A DNA stretch of 64,000 bases from Epithemia pelagica (Eukaryota > Bacillariophyta > Bacillariophyceae > Surirellales > Surirellaceae): positions 1,488,001 through 1,552,000 of the forward strand of contig OX337230.1 of NCBI GenBank assembly GCA_946965045.2, given 5' to 3'. The position numbers and the translations under genes were made by a program. This document shows positions 32,096-43,375 of this stretch, piece after piece. Numbering within the stretch: the stretch's first letter is position 1; every line of letters begins with the position of its first letter. Below the pieces are notes generated by a model, which worked only from the letters and a program-made list of their open reading frames with translations, was not told the origin of the DNA and made no database searches.

Positions 32096-33298
32096 ATGGG
32101 CAGGAAACTCCTTCTTCCCCTCTTGGTAGCCTTGAGTTTGTTAATGGCTGCCAATTTGGTCCTTGCTCCGACGTGGAAAGATGTGCCATACATGCTTGCT
32201 TGGATAGTGGCACAATGGATGCCAATGAACAGCCTTCGAGTATTCCTCCAAGAACGTGCGTGGAAGTATTGGGAACAAGAACGATATCCAGGCTCCATGA
32301 TCAGAGAGTTGGAGGATTCATTGAAAGGTCTAAAACATCCCAAACATCTCCCTGTTCCATCGGTCAATGTAAGAGAACATGGTCATCATTTATCCCAGTA
32401 TCTACAGGACCGCTTCGGCGCCGACTGGCAAAAGCGACCCTTGTTACTCCGTAACTTGTGGACTGCCGACGAACTGGCCGATCCAAGTCGGCGGATCTCT
32501 CTCAATGGTTTGCTTCGAGAAAATTTGACCATCCCCTACTTTGCCGATGCACGCTTGGAGAATGCCTTGTCGCCCAATGCACAAGGTACGGTGGCGTCGA
32601 TTGTGGCCAACATGACACAAGGATATCCCCACAAGATTGGAACACAGTTCGTTGTCCAGGCCTACCCAGACCTTGTAAAGGAAATTGCGCCTCACAACAT
32701 TTTGACCGAGCTCTTTGGCGACTTCTTTTCTCCCGATCATGTCCGAGGGACCATGGCTCCGTGGCTTCCACCACTCACCACCGTTCCCTTGTTTGTGGCT
32801 GCGAGTTCCTATCTGGTGCCAAACGGTTCGAAACCAGAAAAGCCTTCGTTTACTGCGTTGCACTGTGAACCGATTGGCAATGTCGCCGTGCAACTCTCGG
32901 GGTCCAAGCAGTGGACCCTGGTAGATCCAGCCTTTTCCTTTCTCATTCGACCGAGTACGGCTCCTGATGGTCGTGCCTTTTTTGCGAGTTGGAAGCCTAT
33001 CCCAACGCAACAACAAAACGACGATCCAGACGAACCACAAACCACCACTGACGGCTGGGACAAGGTGCCAACGTATACAGGTGTTACATCGGCTGGAGAT
33101 GCCATGTGGGTGCCTACTTGGACCTGGCATCGTGTAGACTATATTGCAGACAATAATAAGGATGGAAGCAATGACATTGCCATTGGCGGATCCCTCTTCC
33201 ATTTTCGACCCAAGGACTTTGTCGTCAACAATCCACTTTTTGCCGTACTCATGATACCAGCCATAATCCTGGAGCTGGTCGGTATCAACACTCAATAA
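32096..33298 (+). CDS. Cupin_8/JmjC-like 2-oxoglutarate oxygenase-like, ER-targeted
   Basis: 400 aa from the ATG at 32096 (MGRKLLLPLLVALSLLMAANLVLA), chosen because it starts a signal anchor or signal peptide; the frame continues upstream without a better start. The core resembles cupin-like JmjC proteins: WQKRPLLLRNLW, then FTALHCEPIGNVAVQLSGSKQWTL and WVPTWTWHRVDYI. The usual Fe(II) triad is HxD...H; here the first pair reads H-C-E, a permitted but less common form, and the distal His follows in TWHRV. C-terminal hydrophobic residues suggest a second membrane segment. Probable protein hydroxylase of the secretory pathway; substrate unknown. Confidence 0.75.
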   Translation: MGRKLLLPLLVALSLLMAANLVLAPTWKDVPYMLAWIVAQWMPMNSLRVFLQERAWKYWEQERYPGSMIRELEDSLKGLKHPKHLPVPSVNVREHGHHLSQYLQDRFGADWQKRPLLLRNLWTADELADPSRRISLNGLLRENLTIPYFADARLENALSPNAQGTVASIVANMTQGYPHKIGTQFVVQAYPDLVKEIAPHNILTELFGDFFSPDHVRGTMAPWLPPLTTVPLFVAASSYLVPNGSKPEKPSFTALHCEPIGNVAVQLSGSKQWTLVDPAFSFLIRPSTAPDGRAFFASWKPIPTQQQNDDPDEPQTTTDGWDKVPTYTGVTSAGDAMWVPTWTWHRVDYIADNNKDGSNDIAIGGSLFHFRPKDFVVNNPLFAVLMIPAIILELVGINTQ

Positions 33299-35031
33299 CA
33301 GCGCACACGCTTCAACGACAAGGAAACATGCGTTGGTAGGGTAATGGCCTTGGTTTCGGGTGCCAGGATAGTCAAATAATAGTCTAAGCTTTATAGTTCG
33401 TTTTTGGAATACTCCTCATTCACGTCAATGAATCAGACTCTACGACAGGTTGGTTGGATACATAAGTCTCTTATATAGTTAGTCGTATCGAATGTCGTCC
33501 ATTTCCATGTCGACTTCATGAACCGAAGAAAAAAGGTCAAGAACTATTGACGATGATCCATTCTTCGAATAGACCTCGAAATAGTCTTTCCCCGCGATCT
33601 GTTTTACTTTTACTGTACCGTGCTCTACTTCCGGAGACAAGTTCAGAATGAGACATCAACGATGCTAATCTTCTTCTCATTAGCTAGTCCTACTTCCCCC
33701 TTCTACTAGTTAGATATTACTCTCCTAGGAGTACTTACTACTCCTAAGGAAATTGGAATTGGAGAGGGCGGAGAGAGAAGGTAGAACCAGTTATCCGAAC
33801 GAACTATTCCTATCATTGACTAAGAATAACCTATTTATTGAGAAGGAGATAAGAGTTAGGAGTAGCATAATAGGAAATAGGAGCATTATGAATAAAGAAA
33901 GATGACAGAAGACAGAAGACATGACCCATTTTCATTTTATCAATATCATCCATTCCCGATTCCCATTACTATTACTCCTCTACGAGTATTCTACATTCTA
34001 CTCTTATTTTTTCCGTTCCATGATATATGCTATCTACCTTACTTGCGTATTCATAGGGTATAGGGTACATAGAATTACTAGGAGTAGGTAGTATGTACTA
34101 TGTAGATTGTAGATGTCAAATCTTTTTCAAGTGTGAAGCAGCCAACTTTCTAGCGTGTATGCATGGAAGTTTTATAATTTCATCGCTTAGGAGAGGGATG
34201 ACATCATAATTCAACATAACATTTTAGTCTACTCTCTAGGACCGAGATTTCTTCATTACATGACAAGAGAGATAGGAAACGCCTCCTACCTTGGTTTCGA
34301 TCCCTCAGCTTTTAGGTTGCTTGCAAATCGCAATGACAATGAGGAACAGAAAAAATTCAACTGTGACTGAACAATGCTCTAATTTTAAAACAGCTAGGAG
34401 CTAGGAGTATCAGCTATCAGCTGGTCGTTCCTACCTCCTAGTAGTACCTGCTAGGCATTCTCGACAATCGACATGGAATGAACTATTCGCCATTACGATT
34501 CTTGATGTCAACCATAGTCCAACGAATGGATCGACGAGAAAGGATGGAGGCATGAGATTTTACAACATTCGCAAAGCACTACATGGTGCTGAGGTCTGCA
34601 TTGATGGATCAAAGGATGTCTCCTCCAAGTTGAAATAATGTTGCGCCTAGCACTACATTTGCAGGGTAGTGGAGAAGTGGAGAGCAAGATGCATGGGATG
34701 GAGCGCTCTAGAGAAGTCTCGAACCTCACAAGTCACACCGCCAGTTTGTGAAAACCTGTACCCGACTGAATGGTCGAATTTGCACAGAGTCTAAGGACGT
34801 ATACTCTAGGGGATAATGGAATGACACAGGGAATCCGAGAGGACAACACCAGAGACCTGTAAAATTGCCAAGAGTCCTATTATGTTATGCTACTCGAGGA
34901 TGAACAAGTTTAACTCTGTTCGCTTCATGCAAGTAGCCGCGTCAATCGGCAAGATGGACAACGGAACAATGATGGGACCCTGGTGCAACTAGGTAGAAAA
35001 GGTTGATGCAGGAGATCTTCATAAAAATAAC
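33299..35031. other. 1.7-kb AT-rich spacer, no gene recognised
   Basis: Low-complexity sequence rich in ACTCCTA/TAGGAGT and TAGATAT words, especially 33680-34090 and 34380-34450. No frame of useful length carries a recognisable domain. Confidence 0.55.
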
Positions 35032-36762
35032 TCATAAAATACCACGTCCTCCGGATCCAGAGAGTTTGGCGGCATAGCACATGGTGGCAACTTCCACTTC
35101 TTGACTCTGCATTGCTTGAGCAATCATGGCATCTTCTTGTTCGGTCGCAGTAGTACTGCCCGTGTTGCAACGTCCACCTTCGCGTGGAAACTCGGAACCG
35201 GACAAGGATGAGGAGGAAGACCACGAACTAGATGATCGTGTTGTCGAGGTACTGGAGGACACACTGCTGGTAAATCTTTGGCTCGACAAAGAAGACCGAG
35301 AGGTGGCAGGTGAGACTTGATGACACACAGTGCAATAAATATTTTTGGAGGTGCTTGAAACTTGCAGATGTGACTGACAGTGGGGGCACTGAAACAGAAC
35401 TGCCAAACCTTCCGAAATGGCCTTGAACACGTGTTGTGTTCCCCTAATCCTCATTCGTTTGCCATCTTCCAGCTGCGTAATGCGATCGCGTTGATGATCA
35501 TCCTCGTTGCTGCAGTGGGACGAACGAGGATATGATTCGCGAAACTGACTGGAGGAAATGGGGCTTGGACTAGTCTTTTCTGTTGCCTTCAAGTCCTTCG
35601 GTGTTAAAACAGCCAATGAGGAATGGTAGTCATGATCTTCGAAGCAACCTTTATTTGCATCATCATCTTCATCATTATTATCATGGATGGGCAACCGAGG
35701 ATATGGTGGGAACAAAGATGAGGATGGATGTTTTAGGGGCCACGCGTCATTGCTAAGAGAGGTTTCTCTTGCAGGAGGAAAACCGCGCGGCGCTGCGTGC
35801 ATCTGGAGACGAGATGACCCTGTCTCCGGGATCGCGGGAATAGAAACTCGACTCTGCTCATTGAATGGAGATGGTCGGTCAAAGCAAGCTGGGGTGGAAC
35901 CTTTTTCCAACCGAAAGCTTTCTTCGGAAGCCTGGAAACCTGGTGGATTCTTACGCCGGTCTGCCTGCAAGAAGACGTGTCGCTCCGGTGGTTCTTGCAT
36001 AGTCCGAGGAGACGGGGGCCAGGTGGTGGGAGCCATAACATTGGTAGCAGCATCTCGGTCTGTTTCTTCTTCCCGAATGCCGTATGCGACACCCTGGACC
36101 TGGCCGTAAGGCTCTTTTTGCTCTTCTTGAAGTAGTTCTTGTTGTTTCTGTTCTTGATACTTGAGGCGTTGGTTCTCTAGCTGAATTTGCTTGAGAATTT
36201 CCACTTGTTCTTGTACAATGATATTTTCGCTGCGCTCAACCAAAGGATTGGAAGCGCTATGTCCGTGCCTCGAACTATTCTTTTCTTGATCCGGATGATA
36301 CCGCAAAGAATGAAAGCCATTGACACTCGAGGTTCCATCAGAAGAAGAAATGAATTCGTTGTTGTGGAAGGATTCGTCCTTGTTCTTGTGGTCCTTCCCT
36401 GTTTGGATACCGTTGTGACCTCGTTCGAGTGGTATACCAGACAAAGTAGGAACCGGCTGTTGTAGTGGCCACTGCCGTTGTTGTGACCCTTCGCTTAAAT
36501 TCAATGATTCTAATGAGGGGTACAGCGAACGACGCGGCAACTGGAGCCCTGTGGCCATTGCACGAGGTGCTCGTCCTCGTAGAGCATTGTCCTCATCGTT
36601 GGGAATCACTGGATAGATACTCCGATGGGAGCTCGCGGTTTTTGACCCTACACCCAGTGGTAACTTGTCATCATCATCGGGCGGAAGTTCTGGATACAAT
36701 CGATTCAAACAATGCCTTGGTGAAGGTAAGCGGCTCCCAGTTGGTTTCTTATCTCTATTCAT
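35032..36762 (-). CDS. Zinc-ribbon protein with disordered N terminus, unknown function
   Basis: 576 aa, single exon, from the ATG at 36762 (MNRDKKPTGSR); upstream in-frame sequence has no ATG. Most of the protein is low-complexity and polar, with a Gln-rich coiled-coil-like segment near residues 190-225 (EQVEILKQIQLENQRLKYQEQ). Near residue 460 a four-Cys zinc ribbon is visible (FQCPHCQSHL then YCTVCHQV), after a segment ending VFKAISEGLAVL. The C terminus carries a short helix EDAMIAQAMQSQEVEVA that resembles a ubiquitin-interacting motif, but this is tentative. I do not recognise the family. Confidence 0.65.
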   Translation of the reverse strand: MNRDKKPTGSRLPSPRHCLNRLYPELPPDDDDKLPLGVGSKTASSHRSIYPVIPNDEDNALRGRAPRAMATGLQLPRRSLYPSLESLNLSEGSQQRQWPLQQPVPTLSGIPLERGHNGIQTGKDHKNKDESFHNNEFISSSDGTSSVNGFHSLRYHPDQEKNSSRHGHSASNPLVERSENIIVQEQVEILKQIQLENQRLKYQEQKQQELLQEEQKEPYGQVQGVAYGIREEETDRDAATNVMAPTTWPPSPRTMQEPPERHVFLQADRRKNPPGFQASEESFRLEKGSTPACFDRPSPFNEQSRVSIPAIPETGSSRLQMHAAPRGFPPARETSLSNDAWPLKHPSSSLFPPYPRLPIHDNNDEDDDANKGCFEDHDYHSSLAVLTPKDLKATEKTSPSPISSSQFRESYPRSSHCSNEDDHQRDRITQLEDGKRMRIRGTQHVFKAISEGLAVLFQCPHCQSHLQVSSTSKNIYCTVCHQVSPATSRSSLSSQRFTSSVSSSTSTTRSSSSWSSSSSLSGSEFPREGGRCNTGSTTATEQEDAMIAQAMQSQEVEVATMCYAAKLSGSGGRGIL

Positions 36763-37259
36763 CCTGCCGTCCTCTTCCTTCTTGTTAGCAGCAGAGATGA
36801 AAATGGATAAAAATAGGACCGCCTTGAAAGAACTGTGCAGAACCAAACACAAAACTTCCCTTGAAAGGACTGTTTCACCTCTCTTCTTTATTCGCCATGA
36901 CAGGTTGCAGAATAGGTCACCTCTTACGTTTTCAATTCTGACACCGCTCTTCTGGATACAAGGCTTTAACGCCAATTTTCGCAAGACAGGGATGGTGGTG
37001 CCAAAAGTCCCTTTGTCCTCTCAGTCGTCCAGTGACTCCCACTGTTTGGACAAGCGCCTCCTTCATCGTTTTCCTTTGCATTTTGCATACAACACCTTGT
37101 TTTCTTCGGAGGAAAACAGCGGACACAAATCACACAAACAGCGGCAGCAATCTGTTTGAACGAAGAAACTCGTTGTACTCGTATCCATAGCCCGAACTTT
37201 AAGTGAGCTCGTCGATGCTCACTTCTTCCCCTTCCAACTTCCAGATGCCACTTTGCCTA
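36763..37259. other. Promoter / 5' region, no gene recognised
   Basis: This lies upstream of the zinc-ribbon gene (minus strand) and ends at the Copia target-site duplication ATTAT (37260-37264). Confidence 0.45.
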
Positions 37260-37264
37260 ATTAT

Positions 37265-37787
37265 TGACAAAAGATGAAGGACTCCGGTCGTTACGACACA
37301 ACAATCAAAGATACAACAAAGCGTTAGACAATTCAAGGCACCAACCACGTAGCCAATCCCCCACGGGTCAAGGAAAAGGCCAACAACTACTAGAAGAGTA
37401 GGTAGGACACAAAGAGATGTGATGATGATGCTTTTTAGAATTGTGAGTGTTATCGTCTATGTTAGTGCTCGTTGTTGTTGTTTCCCCTTTTCCATCCATT
37501 TGTACTAGGTACGTAGAAATCTACACGCAGCATTGCTGGTTCGTGTGCATCTGACATCTAGATCGCATTCAATCGTCCCAAGATATCGCACATGTTCATG
37601 GATGATGTCTAGCTCATGTCCAAGGCCATTGAAAGCGCCTCCTATCGTATTCCCTTTCTCCCCATTGTCTAAACTACGATCTACATGTGCTAGGTGTTTG
37701 TATATTATGACGTCACAGCCAGATGAAACCACTAGGTATTGATCGTGACTCATCGTACGATCAGTCACGGTCATCTACCTTGTGCGA
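37265..37787 (-). repeat. 3' LTR of Copia element 2 (element sense)
   Basis: 523 bp, near-identical to 44448-44970. It contains the last codons and stop of the Gag-Pol frame. Confidence 0.95.
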
Positions 37788-40700
37788 CTCCCCTTTCGTC
37801 TGTCTGTCTTGTTTTGGTTCATTGATCTTATCGTTCAAAGCACTAACATCACCTCGCCAGAATAGCAGAGGTTTAAGGAGTGGCCATCCCGTGACAAAAT
37901 CCCAATTTTTAGTCAACACGTCAGCGGGATTGGTCTTGCCATCCTTCCAGTAAAACTTGATAGCCTTCGATGCCATACACTCACGTACACGGTTGTAGCT
38001 CAGAAAATGATGGCGTTTGCTAAGGATTGAATGTGGTACCGTACTATTGGTTACCACTGACTTGTTATCTCCGAATAGGTAGCTACAATCTCGTAGTGGT
38101 ACTCCTAGGTAACGAAGAAAAATGCGTAGTTCCATGATTTGATCACATGCAATCCGTGCAGAGACAAATTCAGAGCCAAAGGTTGCAGTCTCAACCGTTG
38201 CCTGTCGCTTGGAGTACCAGTCCATGGGAGTTCCATTGACTAGGTGTAGAATCCCAGATGCTGATCTCCCCGTAATCATGTCGTGCTTTAGGTTAGCATC
38301 GACATAGGTAGTTGTAACAACGGGTAGACCCTTAGGTTCCGGTGCATCTCTTGGAACTTCCTCTCGTGCTCCATCGTAAACGCGGAACCAGTCATAGTTT
38401 TGGTCTGGCAGATTGGAGTAGTCTGGTTCATGTAGTCTAAAACGGATTGCTCCATGATACATGCCTGCTAGGTATCCAACAACTCGTTTTGCACGTTCCA
38501 AATGGCCAATTCGTGGAGCGGCACGGAATCTAGCCAATGTCATGACGGAAGTGAAGATGTCAAAACGACCTATAGTCACCACCCATTGCAGTTGCCCTAT
38601 AATGGATTGATAGATGGCAATGTCCTTTTCTTCACATAGCTCGCTATCATCTAGTTCAGGATGATCTTGCCGGTCTAATGGAGTCTTGTACTTTTTCGGT
38701 TTGTTCCCGAATAAGATTTCGTATCCTTCGAGTATCTTCTCAACGTATCGTCTGGGGTCCCCAACCAATGTTCCATCTGGTTCTCTCTTGTATGTACACC
38801 CTAGGTGATATGCTATTGGGCCCACACCTTTGAGTTTGAATTTAAATTTTTCAGTGAAAGTATCACAAATTTCTTTCGGGTTCTTTGCAGCAATTGCTAG
38901 GTTGTCTACGTAAACTGCTATGTACTCGTAGACGCCGTGCTCTTCGTTTAGCTTAAACCAGATGTCAGGTTCAATCTTGCATGGTTTAAATCCCATTTCT
39001 TGTAAAACGTCGTAGAGTTTATCATGCCATCGTGCTCCACTGGTCACAAGCCCGTAAAGTGCCTTATCAAAAATCAAGATTTTTCCTTCCAAATCTCCAA
39101 ATTCAGGACCAGCTATGATAAATAGCTTCTCCTTTGTTTGTGCTTCTAGGTAAGCATTTCCAATGTCAGCTGCCCAGATCTCCAGCTTGTTCAGTTCACT
39201 GAGGAAGATAACTAGACGTAGGCCACGTATTGATACCACTCCTGAGTAGCTTGACATAGATGGGTCTCGTATAGTCAAATGCCCATCAGCTACAAGTCTA
39301 GCTTTTCGACGTCCATCATGTTTGACATCGAAAACTAGGTGAACTCTCAACCGTTGGTATCCTTCAGGAGCATTCATAAGCTTCCCATTTTGAAAAATAG
39401 CCTTATCCCGAACTAGGAATGTCTTATATTGATGAATGACTTGATCTAGCTCGAGTTCAGTTGCTTTTGACCATAAGTTATTCTTGTTCTGAACATCTAG
39501 CAGGATAGCTTCATCATAATCCCGTGGGACTTGCACGCCAAAACGGTACTTGATTTGCGCGCGAGAGTTACGCCGGATCATCTTTTTCTTGGCTTGCTGC
39601 AAATGTCGACGGAGTGTCTTGATGAGTCGTTTTTCAGTCTTGACGTATTTAGCTAGGTGCTTCCAGCCATCTAAGTCGAGTAGTCCATTATTCTTGGCAT
39701 AGATAGCGCATAGCAAAGGATCATCACTAGCTATAAAAGAAAGAGGCTCATAGCTAGTCTCCCCATTTTCCCATTCGACAAGAACGTTGTAGCTAGATCC
39801 CTTGTAATGAGCATCAGTAGGTTTGAGAGGACCTTGATGAGCAGTGATTTGCCGCATGCGATACTCTTGCTCAGAGAAAACAACGTCGTCAGGATCATGA
39901 TCTAGATGATTGAGAAGTTCGTTGTAAGTGACAATCTCACGAAGGCGACCTTCATCATATTCCACTTCAAAACTGAGGTCTTCAAAACGTTTTCGGTCAC
40001 GATAAGCTTGATCTTGGACCATAGCAACAACTAACCCACGGAAACGCTCCCCAGTTTCCAGTTTAGGGCCAAGAAATTTACGGCCAAGTAGATCATGTGG
40101 ATCTATAGTAGGCATAGGAGGTGTAGATCCAGAAGAACTATCTTCATGACGACCTCTGACATGAACTATCTCCCCTTTTTCTGGATCTAGACGTCGGTTA
40201 GGTAAAGAAGAGGTAGCACTACGAATAGTAGATCGAAACAAAATCGTAGAGGTCGCATCAGTAAGGATCTTCCATGTTAATGGATCCCCAACTCCAGTAC
40301 CAAAACCTACCCAACGACCTTTAGATTCATTACCAGTAGAAGGGTAAGAAGATCGATCAGGATCATAAGAAAAATAAATTGGTTCCCAGAAATAATGAGC
40401 AAGTAAGAAACTAACATCAGGAGTGGAGCCCGTCAGGCGCTCAATGGGGGTGCGACCGTTAAGCGCCGGCGAAGCAAGGTGGTTAAGCACGGTCGACGCA
40501 TAGTCTAGAGCAAGTAACCAGCAGCTAGGTGGACAACCAGAGGTATTGAGAATAAGATTAGTCCAGCGCTTAAGAGTAGAGTACCGATTTTCAGCAAAAT
40601 TCTGATGCTGATGATGAGGTTCAGATGTGTACTGAGAAATAAACAAAGACCGTAGGATGTCTTGTACTTTCTTAGAAACTAAAGCCTGAGCACGATCACT

Positions 40701-43153
40701 GATTAAAACGTCCATAGCTCCCCGTAGTCGGATATTATCCTCAAGGGTATTGACGAATTGAGCATCAGATTTGACTCCATACACATCGCAAACAAGGGTA
40801 TCTCTTCCAACAAAAATCTGAGCAGCCTTAGAACCATTATCAATAGCAGGTGTATCAGCAAAGACTGTATCAGTGGCAACCCCTTCACGACGACGACCGA
40901 TATTGAGCACAGGGTTACGAGTGCGAAAGTGCTTCTTGAGATAATCATGAGGGGAAAATCCCACATAGCGTGTAGAAACCTTAAAGGTATTAGCTATGCT
41001 ATCAGCCGATGCCCAAGCAAAATAAGGACGTAGGGCTTCAAAATCTTCAGATTTCAGAGATTGTTGATGATAACGACTGTGTTGAAAGTCGACAGCACCA
41101 GCTAGGTTTGTCTGTTGATGAAGGGTAAGAATCTGGGAAACTAGGTTGACGCGATGAACATAGTCTCCAGTCGCAGAAAAATCACGATCAATAGGGTCTG
41201 GGTTGACAAGATCCATCCAATCAGAATGTGTATCAGGATTGGACGAATGAGAATGATCCATGACGTCAGGATTCCATTCATCGGGTGACGTAAAGACGAC
41301 ATGAGGATAGGTAGCTAGGTCATTATCAGTAGGAATGCCGAGACTATCCAAATAGACAAGTCCACTCTTAAAGATCAAAGGTAAGGCATAACCGTCTAGA
41401 GTCTCAATACGCTGTCGACCACCGACAAGAACTGACTTGTCATCAACAAGAGTCTTGAAATATTCCATTTGTGGCGGAGAGTGAATCGAACGACCTTTGC
41501 CAAGGTAAGCATACTCATGGAAAATACCAACGATTGTACCTAGCTGTGTAGAATAAAGACCTGCAGCGGTAACAATGTCCAAACCAGTTACCTCGTGATT
41601 ATCAATGCCAATAATGTTAATCTTTCGACCAGTTTTGTGGATAATCTTCAAATCACTCCCAGCTAAACCGCCATTGGCCCCTCTATCAATCAACTGAAAG
41701 GTAGGATTAAGGTTAGCCTTGGAGAAGCGATAGGTAGCATTGATAGAGAAACTAACACCCTTAGATTTAGCCTTGTTGGCAGAAAGGACGCGCTGAATAT
41801 CAGATTCAGGATAATCAGTTTGCTCATGTAACATTGTGAGAAGCTGATCAGGACTAGGATCAGACTCAGTAGCAACAGCAGCTTCTTGGCAAGCTTCTTC
41901 AGTATTATCAGTAGCTGTTGGATTTTCATCAGCAGATGATGCACTAACCTCATGTAGGTTCGTTTGACGAGGTTTAGAATTAGGTGAGTTAGCCAAGATA
42001 CGTTTATTGTGTGCTTTTAGCATCTCTTTAACTTCATCTGAAGTAGCATCCCAAATATCCTTAGGGAGAAAAATACGCTGAGTACGAGTATCAATGCGAT
42101 TACGAGACCGATTAGCTTGAAAAATAGATACAAGATCCTCTTGAATGAAATCATCATGAGAACTAGAATGATCAGAGTCAAAAATATCGTGATCACACTG
42201 TTGGGAAGCATAAGCTCGTCGTTTAGATCCATTCTTGCTAGCTAAGTGCTGATCAAATTGAAAAGCAGCATTAGTCAACACACGATAGTAGTCATCATAG
42301 GACATCTTTGCATGAGTCCCAGATTGGGATTTAAGAAAATCATCGAAAATCTTGACACGTCGAAGATCTTCATTACCATCCACAGCTTGCATGAGAAAAG
42401 TAGTACGTGAAAAATCAGGTAGCTTTTGGCTAGAATCACATAGACTATCTAAAAGACGTAGTTGTTCATTGAAATGAAGCAAGAACTGGGATGTAGTGCC
42501 TCTCCATGCTGAATCAAGACGAATGTTTGTAAGATAGGCAGTGAGACGCATGATTTCCTTGCGTGACAACTCGGAGTCCGTATGATGAGTGCGTAACTCA
42601 TCTAGGACGGCTGTAGCATCCATGTCCGTAGTATGGGCACGAATGATAGCACGACCTTTATCAGTTTGTAAACAACGAACTAAAACTGAATATAGAAAGA
42701 TCTGTTGTTCTCGGTAAAGAGCAGAGGCAGCAGGATCTGTGGAATCCACAACAAAAGAAGGATCCAAAACATTGCCTAATCCTTGAGCAAGTGCAGTAGC
42801 ACGAAAACTACGCATAAAGGGGTCATAGTTTTTCTCTTCCTTGAGTACTTCATATGCCGTTGAGTCGCGTTTAATGCCTTTACGAAAGGTAGTCAAATCT
42901 TGCTGGGACTGAGACGAGTTAGACATAGTAGACTTCCCCCCCGGAGTGCCAAGAGATGGAGTACCTGGAGTAGACGGCACGTTTAAGGCCCGAGACTGAG
43001 AAGAAGTAGGGAAATAAGTCCCGATGCGAAACCGACCATAATCCTCGCGAGTAAGTGCTAACCAGTCATCAGCACCAAAGAAACGTTGGGCGAGAGAGTG
43101 AAGATGATTAGCCCAAAGAAGGAAAGCACGAATGTAGGATGTAATTTCTGGGT
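37761..43153 (-). CDS. Copia Gag-Pol polyprotein
   Basis: About 1790 codons are open from about 43153; the frame carries no ATG near its start and reads in from the Gag frame at 43058-43375. Order: Gag (SQFLLHFNEQLRLLDSL, no CCHC knuckle seen); protease with LIDRGANGGL, where the catalytic triplet is DRG instead of DS/TG; integrase with VFADTPAI, LISDRAQAL and FAENRYSTLKR (D, D, E); reverse transcriptase with RLVADGH, AADIGNAYLEA and a catalytic box reading YVDN rather than YVDD; RNase H with YVDANLKHD, TFGSEFVSAR and LFGDNKSVV. It ends 27 nt inside the 3' LTR, so the LTR supplies the stop codon. Apart from the frame change near the Gag start, no internal stop is present. Confidence 0.9.
37788..37799 (-). 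other. Polypurine tract of Copia element 2
   Basis: In element sense ACGAAAGGGGAG lies immediately before the 3' LTR, ending GGGGAG as in element 1 (5800-5807). It sits inside the coding sequence. Confidence 0.7.
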
Positions 43154-43375
43154 CTTAGGCTGTCGCTTAGTTTTAAATTCAAGGTCATCCGCAAGGGTTT
43201 CAGGTTCGAAGACATACAACTCAAGAAACTCAGAGAAGTTTAAAAACTTGTGATGAGTAAACCAGTCTTGGAAATCAGAAAGGCGATCTGGGGGTTGATT
43301 CAAGATCGTAGTAAAGATGTGCTGAAAAACTGGATCCTGGGAAAGATCTACTGCATTCTCAGTCGGTTCCGTCAT
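43058..43375 (-). CDS. N-terminal Gag frame of Copia element 2
   Basis: 105 codons from the ATG at 43375 (MTEPTENAVDLSQDPVF). Residues to about 72 (QDWFTHHKFLNFSEFLEL and following) match the Gag N terminus of element 1. After about 43155 the homologous sequence continues in the -1 frame, which is the start of the long Gag-Pol frame; the two frames overlap by about 95 nt. I find no canonical slippery heptamer in the overlap. Either this copy has a one-base lesion or an unconventional recoding event joins the frames. Confidence 0.7.
   Translation of the reverse strand: MTEPTENAVDLSQDPVFQHIFTTILNQPPDRLSDFQDWFTHHKFLNFSEFLELYVFEPETLADDLEFKTKRQPKTQKLHPTFVLSFFGLIIFTLSPNVSLVLMTG

Noticed and set aside
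32444-33295. 283-codon minus-strand frame
   Set aside because: Exactly antisense to the cupin/JmjC-like gene, without recognisable motifs.
43058-43160. Programmed -1 frameshift site in Copia Gag
   Set aside because: I checked the overlap for an X XXY YYZ heptamer in the Gag frame and found none, so recoding is left only as a hypothesis.
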